DNA of 34,345 nucleotides, from NCBI GenBank assembly GCA_910574015.1, contig CAJSYQ010000035.1, positions 1 through 34,345 of the forward strand, given 5' to 3'. Below, in pieces: positions 1 to 8,566 of this stretch (position 1 is the first letter of the stretch; every line of letters begins with the position of its first letter). The translations under genes were made by a program, and so were the position numbers. The DNA is from Eubacteriaceae bacterium (lineage in GTDB: Bacteria > Bacillota > Clostridia > Lachnospirales > Lachnospiraceae). The notes under the pieces were generated by a model. The model made no database searches, was not told the origin of the DNA, and was given only the letters and a program-made list of their open reading frames with translations.

Positions 1-85
1 CCACTTTCGTGAAAAAGAGCGAAAGTATAATAAAATCATCTGCCCTTATGAAAGCCTTAAAATACCTTGTTCAGCAAAAGGAGCA

Positions 86-613
86 CTATTTATAATAGTT
101 GTAAAGTGGTGTAATAAAAAGAATACAGAATATGGCGGCAAAAATACAGCTTCTGCGGCTCCAGTACCGCATCCCCTCTCTCACATGGAATAGGAGGTCC
201 TTTTTTCGAATATAGCTACAGAACAGCGTCATCACAACTGCCGTCACCAGCGCGCTGACAGAGCCTGTTTCCCCGCCCGCCGCCAGACCGGCAGGCAGAG
301 AGATCACAGCCTTCAGCACACTGACGGTGAGTATACTGAAAAACACATATAAATACGCATCGAATTTTCTCAGCCGGAAAGAATACGATCTTACAACATA
401 GAGAAAGATAAGGACATACTCCGCCAGCAGCACAAGCCTGCCCCATCCCGGCACGCACGCCCCCCATGCAAGAACCACACTCGCGGCCATGAGAAACAGA
501 TAATAGCGTATCCTTCTCTTTGTATTTCCCACACTCAGCGCCTCTGCCACCTCTATAATACAGAATGTCTCCAGAAAATTAATCAATTGGTTCACTAAAT
601 CTCTCATCTCCAT
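86..613 (-). CDS. putative small integral membrane protein
   Basis: The 175-residue product is strongly hydrophobic, with about four to five membrane segments (around residues 38-55, 60-75, 88-105, 115-132 and 155-170) separated by short basic loops; it ends LYNYYK. I do not recognise a family. The start overlaps the 3' end of the XRE regulator gene by about 35 bases, and a GAGGA motif lies 11 bases upstream, so the two genes are probably co-transcribed and translationally coupled. A pair of a small membrane protein and an XRE regulator suggests a sensor or autoregulated membrane function, which is inference. ATG codons two residues in are also possible starts. The 85 bases left of the gene hold only a short dyad (ACTTTCG/CGAAAGT). 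Confidence 0.6.
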   Translation of the reverse strand: MEMRDLVNQLINFLETFCIIEVAEALSVGNTKRRIRYYLFLMAASVVLAWGACVPGWGRLVLLAEYVLIFLYVVRSYSFRLRKFDAYLYVFFSILTVSVLKAVISLPAGLAAGGETGSVSALVTAVVMTLFCSYIRKKDLLFHVREGMRYWSRRSCIFAAIFCILFITPLYNYYK

Positions 614-941
614 GCATCATCAGTTCCTCGGCAAATGCTCTCACCAGATCAAATACCCTTTCCCTGACGGACTGGTCCATCCTTCTGTAATATTCCACCA
701 GAAGCATTTCCTCCTCCGAGACCGCTTCTGACTTGATCCCCAGAAAATATCCGATGGGGACCTTAAATTCCGCCGAAATCCTGTCAATCACTTCATAGGG
801 TACTGGTGTTATGGCATTTTCATACCTGCTGAGAGTCTGCTGTGTCATATGTAGTCTCTCAGAAAACTGGCTCTGGGTCATCTTGTTAATTTTTCTGATA
901 TTCTGTATCCTCTGTCCGATCAGTACATTATCCAACACCAT
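579..941 (-). CDS. XRE-family helix-turn-helix transcriptional regulator
   Basis: The 120-residue protein has a Cro/CI-type HTH at about residues 6-62 (IGQRIQNIRKINKMTQSQF, then LHMTQQTLSRYE, with the conserved TQ and SRYE positions). The C-terminal half is short and helical, perhaps for dimerisation. The chosen ATG lies 6 bases after an AAGAGGTG ribosome site; a GTG three codons upstream is possible but overlaps that site. The gene is divergent from mrp across a 208-base AT-rich gap, and the membrane-protein gene overlaps its 3' end. It probably represses its own two-gene unit. The target is unknown. Confidence 0.85.
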   Translation of the reverse strand: MVLDNVLIGQRIQNIRKINKMTQSQFSERLHMTQQTLSRYENAITPVPYEVIDRISAEFKVPIGYFLGIKSEAVSEEEMLLVEYYRRMDQSVRERVFDLVRAFAEELMMHGDERFSEPID

Positions 942-1149
942 GACTAACACCTCTTACCGTTTTCTTTTTCATTATAATGGCATCCGATAATTTTCCTTAT
1001 TCTGTTTTTATGTATTTATACTCTTTTTACGTGTAGGATTGCCAATTCGTCAATCTTTTCCCTTGACAATCAGCCGCCTTTCGTAATAGAGTGTACTGTA
1101 GTAAATGTGCGCAGAGCCATATCCATGCCGCGCACCAAAGGAGGTAACT

Positions 1150-1971
1150 ATGAGCGAAGAATGTACACACGACTGTTCCAACTGCAGCAGCAGCTGCGAT
1201 TCCAGAGATCCCCAGAGTTTCCTGGAAGCGCCGCATCCCGACAGCAGGATAGGAAAGGTGATCGGCGTTGTCAGCGGTAAGGGTGGGGTAGGCAAATCCA
1301 TGGTGACAGAACTGCTGGCTGTGGAATTCGCCCGCCGCGGCTATCACTGCGGGATTCTGGACGCCGATATCACCGGTCCTTCCATCCCGAAGGCATTCGG
1401 CCTGACGGAAAAGGCAATGGGAAATGAAACTACTATTTTTCCAGTAAAAACGAAGAAATACGGAATCGATGTTATGTCTATCAATCTTCTTCTGCCAAAC
1501 GACACCGACCCGGTGGTCTGGCGCGGTCCGGTGATCGGCGGTACGGTAAAACAGTTCTGGACTGATGTTCTGTGGGATAACACCGACTATCTTTTCGTAG
1601 ATATGCCGCCGGGAACAGGTGATGTGGCCCTGACAGTATTCCAGAGCATCCCTGTGGATGGCATCGTGGTCGTCACCAGTCCCCAGGATCTGGTATCCAT
1701 GATCGTGGGCAAGGCCATCCGAATGGCTGAGATCATGAATATCCCGGTTCTCGGTCTGATCGAAAATATGAGCTATGTGGAATGTCCGGACTGCGGCAGA
1801 AAGATCCCTGTCTTTGGCGAGAGCCATATCGATGAGGTGGCAGGCAGATACCAGGTGCCTGTTCTGGCACAGATGCCAATCCGCCCTGCTCTGGCAGCTG
1901 CCTGCGACAGCGGTACGGTTGAGGATGTGGAATTTGATTCTCTCATGGATGCGGTAAATGCCATTGAATAG
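1150..1971 (+). CDS. mrp: Mrp/NBP35-family Fe-S cluster carrier ATPase
   Basis: The 273-residue P-loop protein belongs to the Mrp/ApbC/NBP35 group, which binds and delivers iron-sulfur clusters in the cytoplasm. Residues 42-50 read SGKGGVGKS, the deviant Walker A with signature lysine. FVDMPPGTGD is the switch region, and Cys212-x-x-Cys215 (CPDC) is the cluster-bridging CxxC pair. The N terminus has a cysteine cluster (Cys5, 9, 12, 16) like the ferredoxin-like end of NBP35 and many clostridial Mrp proteins. I start at the ATG 4 bases after AAAGGAGGT; an in-frame ATG 15 codons upstream lacks such a site. A TTGACA at 1063 is a candidate -35 element, but its -10 is poor. thiN follows after 16 bases. 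Confidence 0.93.
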   Translation: MSEECTHDCSNCSSSCDSRDPQSFLEAPHPDSRIGKVIGVVSGKGGVGKSMVTELLAVEFARRGYHCGILDADITGPSIPKAFGLTEKAMGNETTIFPVKTKKYGIDVMSINLLLPNDTDPVVWRGPVIGGTVKQFWTDVLWDNTDYLFVDMPPGTGDVALTVFQSIPVDGIVVVTSPQDLVSMIVGKAIRMAEIMNIPVLGLIENMSYVECPDCGRKIPVFGESHIDEVAGRYQVPVLAQMPIRPALAAACDSGTVEDVEFDSLMDAVNAIE

Positions 1972-1987
1972 GGGAGCAGGAAATAAA

Positions 1988-2629
1988 ATGAGTACGGGAA
2001 TATGTTATATCTTTGGTGCGGGGGAGCGGTCCGGCGGCGGCATTTCCCTGGCACCAGATGATCTTGTCATTGCCGCAGACGGCGGCTTTGATTATCTGGA
2101 GGAGCTTGGCCTTCGAGCGGACTATGTACTGGGGGACTTTGATTCAGTAGTCTCATACGATCTGCCGTCAGATAGTATCCGCTATCCGAAAGAGAAAGAT
2201 GATACCGATATGATGCTGGCCGTGAAACTCGGCCTGGAGAAGAATTATACGGAATTTGCCATCTACGGCGGTCTGGGGGGACGTCTGGACCACACCATCG
2301 CCAATATCCAGGCATTATCCTATCTGGCCCGCCACGGGGCCTCTGGAACACTGTATTCCTCTGACTATGCAGTACGGGTTGTGACAGACGGGACGATATC
2401 CTTCGGCAAAGACCTGCCGGAAAATGTCCCTGGGAATATCTGTTCCGTCTTCTCTCTCAGCGACACAAGCGCCTCCGTGACGATCCATGGACTGAAATAT
2501 GAGACAGAAAGCGTCCTCCTGACCAATTCCTTCCCTCTCGGGATCAGCAATGAATTTACCGGAAAGAAGGCATTCGTACACGTGGAAAAAGGCACCATAG
2601 CCGTACTATGGTACCTTCCATCGTTATAG
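1988..2629 (+). CDS. thiN: thiamine diphosphokinase
   Basis: The 213-residue protein matches thiamine pyrophosphokinase, which transfers pyrophosphate from ATP to thiamine to make the cofactor thiamine diphosphate. Visible signatures are DGGFDYL (31-37), GDFDS (49-53), DDTD (71-74) and GGRLDH (97-102), which in the family bind metal, ATP and thiamine; the C-terminal domain ends in the usual beta-rich segment (PLGISNEF). Length is normal. I start at ATG 1988 with GGGAGCAGG just upstream, not at the ATG ten codons earlier that overlaps mrp. The 16-base spacing suggests co-transcription with mrp. No riboswitch is visible upstream. Confidence 0.92.
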   Translation: MSTGICYIFGAGERSGGGISLAPDDLVIAADGGFDYLEELGLRADYVLGDFDSVVSYDLPSDSIRYPKEKDDTDMMLAVKLGLEKNYTEFAIYGGLGGRLDHTIANIQALSYLARHGASGTLYSSDYAVRVVTDGTISFGKDLPENVPGNICSVFSLSDTSASVTIHGLKYETESVLLTNSFPLGISNEFTGKKAFVHVEKGTIAVLWYLPSL

Positions 2630-2658
2630 ATATGACCGGTGCAGCTGGCACTGCAGGA

Positions 2659-3096
2659 TCACTGGCACAAATTTGATACCACCTGATTGATCACCTTGCC
2701 ATCTGCTTTCCCCTTTAGCTCTCCCATTACGCTCTTCATGATCTGCCCTTTGTTCTTTGTGGCCAGTACCTCGGCAAACTTCTCCCGGATCACATTTTCT
2801 ACCTCCTCCGGTGACAGCATTGCCGGCGCGTATTCACGGATGATGTCATAGCGCGCCTGGTATTCTTCTCTCAGATCCGCCCGGGAATCCGGACAGCCAT
2901 CAATCTGCTCCTTCACCGTCTTCATCTCTTTCAGAATGACACGGTTCACGATTTCTTCTGTTATATTGTCCCGGCATCCCTCATCAATAGCCGTTTTCTT
3001 CGCTGCTGACACAAGGGAGGAAACCGCGTCCTTCCTCACCTTATCTTTCGCCTTCATGGCTGCCACCATATCCTTCTGCAATGTAGTAAATTCCAT
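2659..3096 (-). CDS. yqeY: GatB/YqeY domain protein
   Basis: The 145-residue protein is a stand-alone YqeY domain, related to the C-terminal tail domain of the GatB amidotransferase subunit. It begins with LQKDMVAAMKAKDK, has the family-typical VILKEMKTVKEQ stretch and ends in the helical GKADGKVINQVV segment. In amidotransferases this domain contacts tRNA; the free protein has no settled function. AGGAAAGGAAATGG supplies the ribosome site. It is the last gene of a leftward cluster with the greA-like gene, 18 bases away, and it converges on thiN with a 29-base gap. Confidence 0.88.
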   Translation of the reverse strand: MEFTTLQKDMVAAMKAKDKVRKDAVSSLVSAAKKTAIDEGCRDNITEEIVNRVILKEMKTVKEQIDGCPDSRADLREEYQARYDIIREYAPAMLSPEEVENVIREKFAEVLATKNKGQIMKSVMGELKGKADGKVINQVVSNLCQ

Positions 3097-3114
3097 TTCC
3101 TTTCCTTCCTTTCT

Positions 3115-3618
3115 CTAAAATCTGCGAAGAGGATCGGACCCGTCATCCACCGTATTTTCGATATGCCGGATCTGTACGAAATAGGACACTCCTGGATTTA
3201 CCTGTACCTCCACACGGTCCCCCGCCCTGTGCCCCAGCAATGCTTTGCCCAGAGGGGATTCGGTACTGATGAGTCCCTCCAGTGCATTGGTGCGTACTGT
3301 AGTAACGATCTTGTAAGTCTCCGTGATATCATCCTCTTCAAAATATACTTCCACCGTGTTGTTGATCCCCACCTCATCCTCTTTGGAATCCTCTGAAACA
3401 ACTACCGCCGTCTTTATCATCCTCTCCAGATACCGGATCCGGCTCTCATTCTGGTTCTTATCCTTCTTCGCCGCATAATACTCGAAGTTTTCACTGAGAT
3501 CCCCGTGGGACCGCGCTTCCTTCACCGCTTCCAGCGCTTCCCTGCGCACTACCAGCTTTCGGTACTCAATCTCCTCCTCCATCTTCTGTATATCTTTTTC
3601 CGTCAGTTCGTTCCGCAT
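3115..3618 (-). CDS. greA: GreA/GreB-family transcription elongation factor
   Basis: From ATG 3618 the product is 167 residues. The N-terminal coiled coil (about 5-80) has the GDLSENFEYYAAK motif that carries the acidic tip residues; the C-terminal FKBP-like domain (about 90-165) includes STESPLGKALLGHRAGD. Gre factors enter the RNA polymerase secondary channel and stimulate cleavage of backtracked transcripts. The start is preceded by GAGGGG, which overlaps the end of the upstream gene; that stop is only 4 bases away. It may be a paralogue rather than the main greA, because it is slightly long and diverges at the C terminus. Confidence 0.85.
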   Translation of the reverse strand: MRNELTEKDIQKMEEEIEYRKLVVRREALEAVKEARSHGDLSENFEYYAAKKDKNQNESRIRYLERMIKTAVVVSEDSKEDEVGINNTVEVYFEEDDITETYKIVTTVRTNALEGLISTESPLGKALLGHRAGDRVEVQVNPGVSYFVQIRHIENTVDDGSDPLRRF

Positions 3619-3622
3619 CCGG

Positions 3623-4828
3623 TTACCCCTCATAACGCGCCCACAGGACAGGACGGTTATATACCCCTTTCTGATCCACAGGGAATCCATAATATACAAC
3701 TTCCTTCAGATGTGAATAATATGCCGTGGAATCCTGGCTGATCCCCGGATTGCGCAGCCGCAGGCTCTTGGCCTTATTTTTCATAATACCAGCATATTTC
3801 CCGATCTCCTCCGCACTGAAAATGTACACCTTATCCATAGTATCCTTTCCACCCTTTGTACCATATACAGGATTGTCCGCACGCCCCAGGCCGGTCACCT
3901 GGATCACCTTCTGCTCCTCCACAGAAAACTCCTTCTGAATGAAGTCGTGATTGAGATAGGACCGCAGTGAACTGTTTTCCCATGTCACCTTCTTTGCCTC
4001 GGGCTGATACACCTCACCAGCCACCGGGGCATCCTGGCTATGTTTTCCCCGGATGGTCTCATTCCTTGTCAGCAGAGCCATTCCGTCCTGCTTATCCAGC
4101 AGGATCCATTTTCTCCCCCCGAAATAGACAGTCTCTCCAGCCTTTGCCTCTGCCATCATCTTCTTTTCCACTCCCAGCACACGGGAAGCGCTGTCCCGGA
4201 ACTGCTTTTTCTCCAGCCGGTGAAAGAATTTCCATGCCTCATCCCAGCGGCCGTCCTCCTGAAGATCCGAAGCGTACTCATACATCATCTCTTTCGCCTT
4301 CTCGGGACTGTCCTTATAATCCCCCAGGCTGAAATAGGATTCCATGGCATATTTCTTAAGGGACAAGCCCTTTTCCATCCCCGCGATAAGATACCGTGTA
4401 GGCGCTGCCTTATAACAAACCCCCGCGGCAATTATGAGAACCATGACTGCCAGTACATACCATTTTCCCTTTCCCTTCTTTTTGCCGGCTCTCAGCTCCT
4501 TCTCTCTCATGGTAGTCGTGACGGTCCGGGAAATCTCCTCCTTCTCTGTCGGCAGCTTCGGTTTCAGTTCCTCTGCCTTTTTTCTGCACTCCTCACTCAG
4601 CGCGGCACACTGATCGGATCCCTCGAAGGGCTCCGTCTCCGCCTTCGCTCCCAGCTCTGCAAAATCCTTAGTCAGCCGCACGTATATCTTATATTCATCC
4701 TCTATTCCAAGTATACACCTGGTGGCGCTTTTCAATGCCGTCAGCTGCGCAAAAACCTCTGCAGGCGTTAAAATAATCTCCTCCGGCTGTTTTTTCCTTC
4801 TCTTCTTTTCTCTCGGCATACTACACAT
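3623..4828 (-). CDS. DUF6273-type single-pass membrane protein
   Basis: The product is about 400 residues. The N-terminal part is basic and then helical, one membrane segment follows (WYVLAVMVLIIAAGVCYKA), then a helical spacer with TPR-like repeats, and a C-terminal region typical of DUF6273 (GRKWILLDKQDG, WENSSLRSYLN, and the ending GVYNRPVLWARY). That domain often occurs on extracytoplasmic parts of Clostridia proteins and has no known activity. GGAGG lies 3 bases before ATG 4828 and 12 bases before ATG 4819, so either start is possible. It follows secDF after a weak terminator and precedes the greA-like gene by 4 bases. Confidence 0.72.
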   Translation of the reverse strand: MCSMPREKKRRKKQPEEIILTPAEVFAQLTALKSATRCILGIEDEYKIYVRLTKDFAELGAKAETEPFEGSDQCAALSEECRKKAEELKPKLPTEKEEISRTVTTTMREKELRAGKKKGKGKWYVLAVMVLIIAAGVCYKAAPTRYLIAGMEKGLSLKKYAMESYFSLGDYKDSPEKAKEMMYEYASDLQEDGRWDEAWKFFHRLEKKQFRDSASRVLGVEKKMMAEAKAGETVYFGGRKWILLDKQDGMALLTRNETIRGKHSQDAPVAGEVYQPEAKKVTWENSSLRSYLNHDFIQKEFSVEEQKVIQVTGLGRADNPVYGTKGGKDTMDKVYIFSAEEIGKYAGIMKNKAKSLRLRNPGISQDSTAYYSHLKEVVYYGFPVDQKGVYNRPVLWARYEG

Positions 4829-4850
4829 TATCCTCCGTTCCTGTTCACTT

Positions 4851-4895
4851 ACATAAAAGGCTTTGCAGCACATACTTAGTATGGACAGCAAAGCC
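4851..4895 (-). terminator. weak intrinsic terminator after secDF
   Basis: Eight-base arms GGCTTTGC/GCAAAGCC (4859-4866 and 4888-4895) enclose a near-palindromic loop (CATAC-TTA-GTATG). On the minus strand the stem is followed by TTTTATGT. It lies between the secDF stop and the next gene and probably gives partial termination. Confidence 0.55.
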
Positions 4896-4921
4896 CTCAT
4901 GTATTATGGTTTCTTCAAAAG

Positions 4922-7183
4922 CTACGCTCTCTTCTTTGAATAAGTCGTCCCCTTCTTAGCTGCTTTCTTACCCCGGCCGGTCATAAGATACCAAAGCGGC
5001 GCGGCTACACAGACGGAAGAGTAGCATCCGGAAATAACACCCACGATGAGCGGAATCGCGAACTGGCGCACCGAACTCACTCCCAGCAGTGCCAGTATAA
5101 ATACCATGATAAATGTTGTCACAGACGTATTGATGGAACGTGACAACGTCTCGGTGATACTCTTGTTGATCACAGCGGCAAGATCGGTACGGGAAGAGGC
5201 TCCTTTCTGATTCTCACGGATGCGGTCAAATACAACGATGGTATCATTGATGGAATAACCGACGATGGTCAGCATACAGGCGATAAAGGTACTTCCTACC
5301 TGGATAAAGGAGCTTCCCACCACATATACGGTAAATACTACGACAATATCATGAACCAGAGCCAGCACGGCACTGGCACCGGTAGCAAACTTGCGGAAAC
5401 GGATCCAGATATAGATCAGCATGCAGACCGCCGCGATCACGGTGGCCAGCACGGCATCCGTCTTCATTTCGCTGCTGACCGAGGCGCTGATGGTCTCGGA
5501 TTCAATATTCCCCTCATCTGTGCTGAATTTCTGTGCCAGCTGTGTCCGGACTGTATTACTCTGCTCCTCTGTCAGAGCCGTCGTACGGATCGTAATCTTC
5601 TTCACGCCCTTGTCATCCGAGGAAGACACCTCGCCCGTAATGCCTGTAGCTGTCTTTACCACATCCAGTACCTGAGCCTTGAGATCGTCCGTGATCTCTG
5701 TCCCCTCGTCAATGGAAACCGATGTGGAAGTACCCCCCACAAAATCCAGTGCGTAGTTCAGCATGGAACCCTTCGGTCCCACAATATTCACAATGATTCC
5801 CACCACGCAGATCACAATGACAGTACCGGAGAGGATCACATATTTTTTCCAGTTCCCAATAAAATCTATAGTCGTTCTCTTTTTCTGAAGGCCGTAGAGC
5901 TTCGTGTCCGTCAGTCCGAGAGCGGCAAAGGATTCCATTAAAAGCCTTGTGACAAAGATCGCCGTAAACATGGACAGCACAATACCAATGGCCAGTGTGG
6001 TAGCAAAGCCCTTCACTGTACCAGATCCCTTCAGGAAAAGAACCAGCGCCGCGATCAGTGTCGTGACATTACCATCGATAATGGCTGACAACGCCTTGGA
6101 AAATCCGTTTTTAATGGAGGATGCCACAGTCTTGCCGGTGGCCAGCTCCTCCCGGATACGGGTAAAGATAATACAGTTGGCATCCACCGCCATACCGATA
6201 CTCAGAATGATACCTGCAATACCCGGCAGGGTAAGAGTTACATTCAACAAATTCAGGGCAAGCAGCATGGCACCTACATAGAATATCAGCGCAACGGATG
6301 CTGCCACACCCGGGAGCCGATACATCACGATCATAAAGATGATCACTAGAATCAGACCGATAACACCGGCAAGAAGACTGCTGTTTAGCGCTTCACTGCC
6401 CAGTGTAGCCCCCACGACGTTATCATGAATATTGCGAAGTTCCAGAGGAAGCGCACCGATGCGCAGGGTTGAAGCGAGATTCTGGGGCTGCTTCATATCC
6501 TTGAAATCCTCACCCCCTGAAATCACACACTCGCCGTCGATCTGGGAATTGATCACCGGCGCCGATACTAATTTATTGTCATAGACAATGGCAAGCTGTT
6601 TGCCCACATTGGCACCTGTCAGCTCAGAAAAGGTCTTTGTTCCCTTCCCGGTAAATTTCACAACTACCACATTCTCAGAGGCTCCCGTCTCCGAAGTCTG
6701 CTTGGTGGCATTGGCATCTTCCACCGACTTGCCGTCCAGTTCGATATGCTTCGGGTCAAACTTAACCTCATCCCCCTCTTTCGGGTTTTTATTGCCGTCC
6801 TTGTCCGTCAGATTGTCATACATAACGAACTGAAGAGAACCCGCCTTACCTAATGTAGCAAGGATCTCTGCCGAATTGCTGACACCCGGGATATCGATGG
6901 TGACACGGTTGTTGCCTTCCTGGTAAACCGATGCCTCTGTGCTCATATTCTCCACACGTTTCTGCATCTTGTAGATGGTATCTTCCATCTGCTTGTCCGT
7001 CGGGCTGGCTTCAGTGGCCTCATATGTCACACTGACACCGCCCTTTAGATCAAGGCCCAAACGAATATTTTTTGCGCTTCCACGATGACCACTGCCGACT
7101 CCGCGATAGGCAACAAATCCAAATGCCGCAATCAGGATAACAATCAGCAGAATCTGTAAAACGCCTTTTGTTTTGCTGTTCAT
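4922..7183 (-). CDS. secDF: SecDF fusion protein-export subunit
   Basis: The 753-residue protein fuses SecD and SecF, the proton-driven accessory subunits of the Sec translocon that pull exported chains across the membrane. The SecD half has an N-terminal membrane helix, LGLDLKGGVSVTYE, a periplasmic-type domain and VDANCIIFTRIREE in the membrane bundle. The SecF half has DFVGGTSTS, a second extracellular loop and INDTIVVFDRIREN. Twelve membrane helices are expected. I start at ATG 7183 with AAAAGGAGA ahead; the open frame runs 211 codons further upstream, but that part is antisense to rubrerythrin and lacks SecD features. Confidence 0.95.
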   Translation of the reverse strand: MNSKTKGVLQILLIVILIAAFGFVAYRGVGSGHRGSAKNIRLGLDLKGGVSVTYEATEASPTDKQMEDTIYKMQKRVENMSTEASVYQEGNNRVTIDIPGVSNSAEILATLGKAGSLQFVMYDNLTDKDGNKNPKEGDEVKFDPKHIELDGKSVEDANATKQTSETGASENVVVVKFTGKGTKTFSELTGANVGKQLAIVYDNKLVSAPVINSQIDGECVISGGEDFKDMKQPQNLASTLRIGALPLELRNIHDNVVGATLGSEALNSSLLAGVIGLILVIIFMIVMYRLPGVAASVALIFYVGAMLLALNLLNVTLTLPGIAGIILSIGMAVDANCIIFTRIREELATGKTVASSIKNGFSKALSAIIDGNVTTLIAALVLFLKGSGTVKGFATTLAIGIVLSMFTAIFVTRLLMESFAALGLTDTKLYGLQKKRTTIDFIGNWKKYVILSGTVIVICVVGIIVNIVGPKGSMLNYALDFVGGTSTSVSIDEGTEITDDLKAQVLDVVKTATGITGEVSSSDDKGVKKITIRTTALTEEQSNTVRTQLAQKFSTDEGNIESETISASVSSEMKTDAVLATVIAAVCMLIYIWIRFRKFATGASAVLALVHDIVVVFTVYVVGSSFIQVGSTFIACMLTIVGYSINDTIVVFDRIRENQKGASSRTDLAAVINKSITETLSRSINTSVTTFIMVFILALLGVSSVRQFAIPLIVGVISGCYSSVCVAAPLWYLMTGRGKKAAKKGTTYSKKRA

Positions 7184-7340
7184 GTTACTTGTCTCCTTTT
7201 CATTAAAAAGTTTCTTCGTCTGAATTTCGACTTGTACTCGAGAATATAGTATAGCACATAGAAACGGTTTCTTCAAGCGAAACTTCAACGGGGCGGCCAT
7301 ATTAAATGTACTCTGTTTGCCGAAGACACAACCGCCTGCA

Positions 7341-7378
7341 CAAAAATAGGGGTATGCCAGATTGCTCCAGCATACCCC
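7341..7378 (-). terminator. intrinsic terminator after rubrerythrin
   Basis: Perfect nine-base arms GGGGTATGC/GCATACCCC (7349-7357, 7370-7378) with a 12-base loop are followed on the minus strand by TATTTTTG. It lies 38 bases past the rubrerythrin stop and separates that gene from secDF. Confidence 0.85.
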
Positions 7379-7415
7379 TATACCATCAAGCCTGTTTATT
7401 TTACAGCATTTCTTC

Positions 7416-7958
7416 TTAACCGAAGTATCTCTTAAGAAGTCCTTCAAATGCTTTGCCGTGTCTTGCCTCGTCCTTCGCCATTTCATGCACAGTATCATGG
7501 ATCGCATCCAGATCAGCAGCCTTGGCACGTTTTGCCAGATCAAACTTGCCGGCGGTAGCACCGTTCTCTGCATCCACGCGCATCTGCAGGTTTTTCTTTG
7601 TGGAATCGGTAACAACCTCACCGAGCAGCTCTGCAAACTTGGCAGCATGCTCTGCCTCTTCCCAGGCTGCTTTCTCATAGTACAGTCCCACTTCCGGATA
7701 TCCCTCGCGATGAGCCACACGTGCCATAGCAAGATACATACCAACCTCAGTGCACTCACCCTCGAAGTTCGCACGAAGATCTGCTGTGATATCCTCGCTG
7801 ACGCCTTTGGCAACACCTACCACATGCTCTGCTGCCCATGTCTTCTCGCCTTCCTGTTTCGTAAACTTCTCTGACGGTGCCTTACAAACCGGGCACTGCT
7901 CCGGTACATTGTCTCCCTCGTGAACATAACCACATACTGAACATACATACTTAGCCAT
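7416..7958 (-). CDS. reverse rubrerythrin (NADH peroxidase type)
   Basis: The 180-residue protein has the rubredoxin domain at the N terminus (Cys6-x-x-Cys9 and Cys22-x-x-Cys25) and the diiron ferritin-like four-helix domain after it ([28 protein letters not shown]). This order is the reverse of classical rubrerythrin and is typical of the clostridial enzymes that reduce hydrogen peroxide and oxygen at the expense of NADH. AAAAGGAG precedes the ATG. The perR-like gene lies 64 bases upstream in the same direction, so control by peroxide is likely. Confidence 0.93.
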   Translation of the reverse strand: MAKYVCSVCGYVHEGDNVPEQCPVCKAPSEKFTKQEGEKTWAAEHVVGVAKGVSEDITADLRANFEGECTEVGMYLAMARVAHREGYPEVGLYYEKAAWEEAEHAAKFAELLGEVVTDSTKKNLQMRVDAENGATAGKFDLAKRAKAADLDAIHDTVHEMAKDEARHGKAFEGLLKRYFG

Positions 7959-8022
7959 AATTTTTTTCTCCTTTTAATTGATTATTTATTTGCAGCTTCT
8001 GTATAATACTATAGCCACATTT

Positions 8023-8409
8023 TTACTTTGATAAACATGAATTACATGTTCCATAGAAATATAATTCATGACCTTCCATGCGTCCGGCACACAACTGCTC
8101 TGCCTGCCGGTCTGCCGCTTCCATTGATACCAGCGGAAGATCAAGTACCTGTCCGCAGCTGCGGCAGATAAAATGATCGTGCGGCTCAACAACAGCATCG
8201 AAGTGATCCACACCATCCCCGCAGTTGAGCCGGAGAATCTCCCCCTGATCAGCAAGCAGATTCAGATTCCGGTACACCGTACCGAGACTGATCTTCGGAA
8301 ACTCTTCCCGAATTGCCTGATAAACATGCTCCGCTGTTGGATGTGATGTGACCGAACGCAGATAATGCAGGACGGCACTTCTCTGTCTGCTGTACTTTAA
8401 TCCAGGCAT
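8023..8409 (-). CDS. perR: Fur-family peroxide-type repressor (PerR-like)
   Basis: The 128-residue Fur-family protein has a winged-helix domain (KYSRQRSAVLHYL to ISLGTVYRNLNLL), a hinge, and a dimerisation domain with a histidine-rich metal site (DHFDAVVEPHDHFIC). Two structural-zinc CxxC pairs are present (CRSC and CNSC). The PerR assignment rather than Fur or Zur rests on the neighbouring rubrerythrin and the operator type, so it is partly inference. I start at the ATG 6 bases after GGAG; an ATG four codons upstream lacks a ribosome site. Its own promoter contains a long dyad, which suggests autoregulation. Confidence 0.88.
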   Translation of the reverse strand: MPGLKYSRQRSAVLHYLRSVTSHPTAEHVYQAIREEFPKISLGTVYRNLNLLADQGEILRLNCGDGVDHFDAVVEPHDHFICRSCGQVLDLPLVSMEAADRQAEQLCAGRMEGHELYFYGTCNSCLSK

Positions 8410-8434
8410 ATTCATCTCCATTCGTTTTATTTTT

Positions 8435-8461
8435 TAATAATAGTAATAATTACTGTTATTA
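8435..8461. promoter_or_regulatory. perR: PerR/Fur-type operator dyad
   Basis: A 27-base inverted repeat has arms TAATAATAGTAAT and ATTACTGTTATTA around one central A, with a single mismatch between the arms. It lies 26 bases upstream of the perR start in very AT-rich DNA. It resembles the AT-rich dyads bound by PerR and Fur, and its place in the promoter region suggests autorepression. Binding is inference. Confidence 0.7.
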
Positions 8462-8566
8462 AGATAACAGATTATACCGGGCTTGTCAATAGATTTTCAA
8501 AAAAATTTTATAGATTATTTTACCAGATATTAAGGCCGTGACATAAATGATAAAAGGACCATGCCA

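Noticed and set aside
1027..1827. A 266-codon open frame antisense to mrp
   Set aside because: It is the mirror of a strongly conserved gene, with no ribosome site or family match.
7184..7816. An upstream extension of secDF that would make a 964-residue protein
   Set aside because: The extra 211 codons are antisense to rubrerythrin, lack SecD features, and ATG 7183 has a proper ribosome site before the true N-terminal helix.
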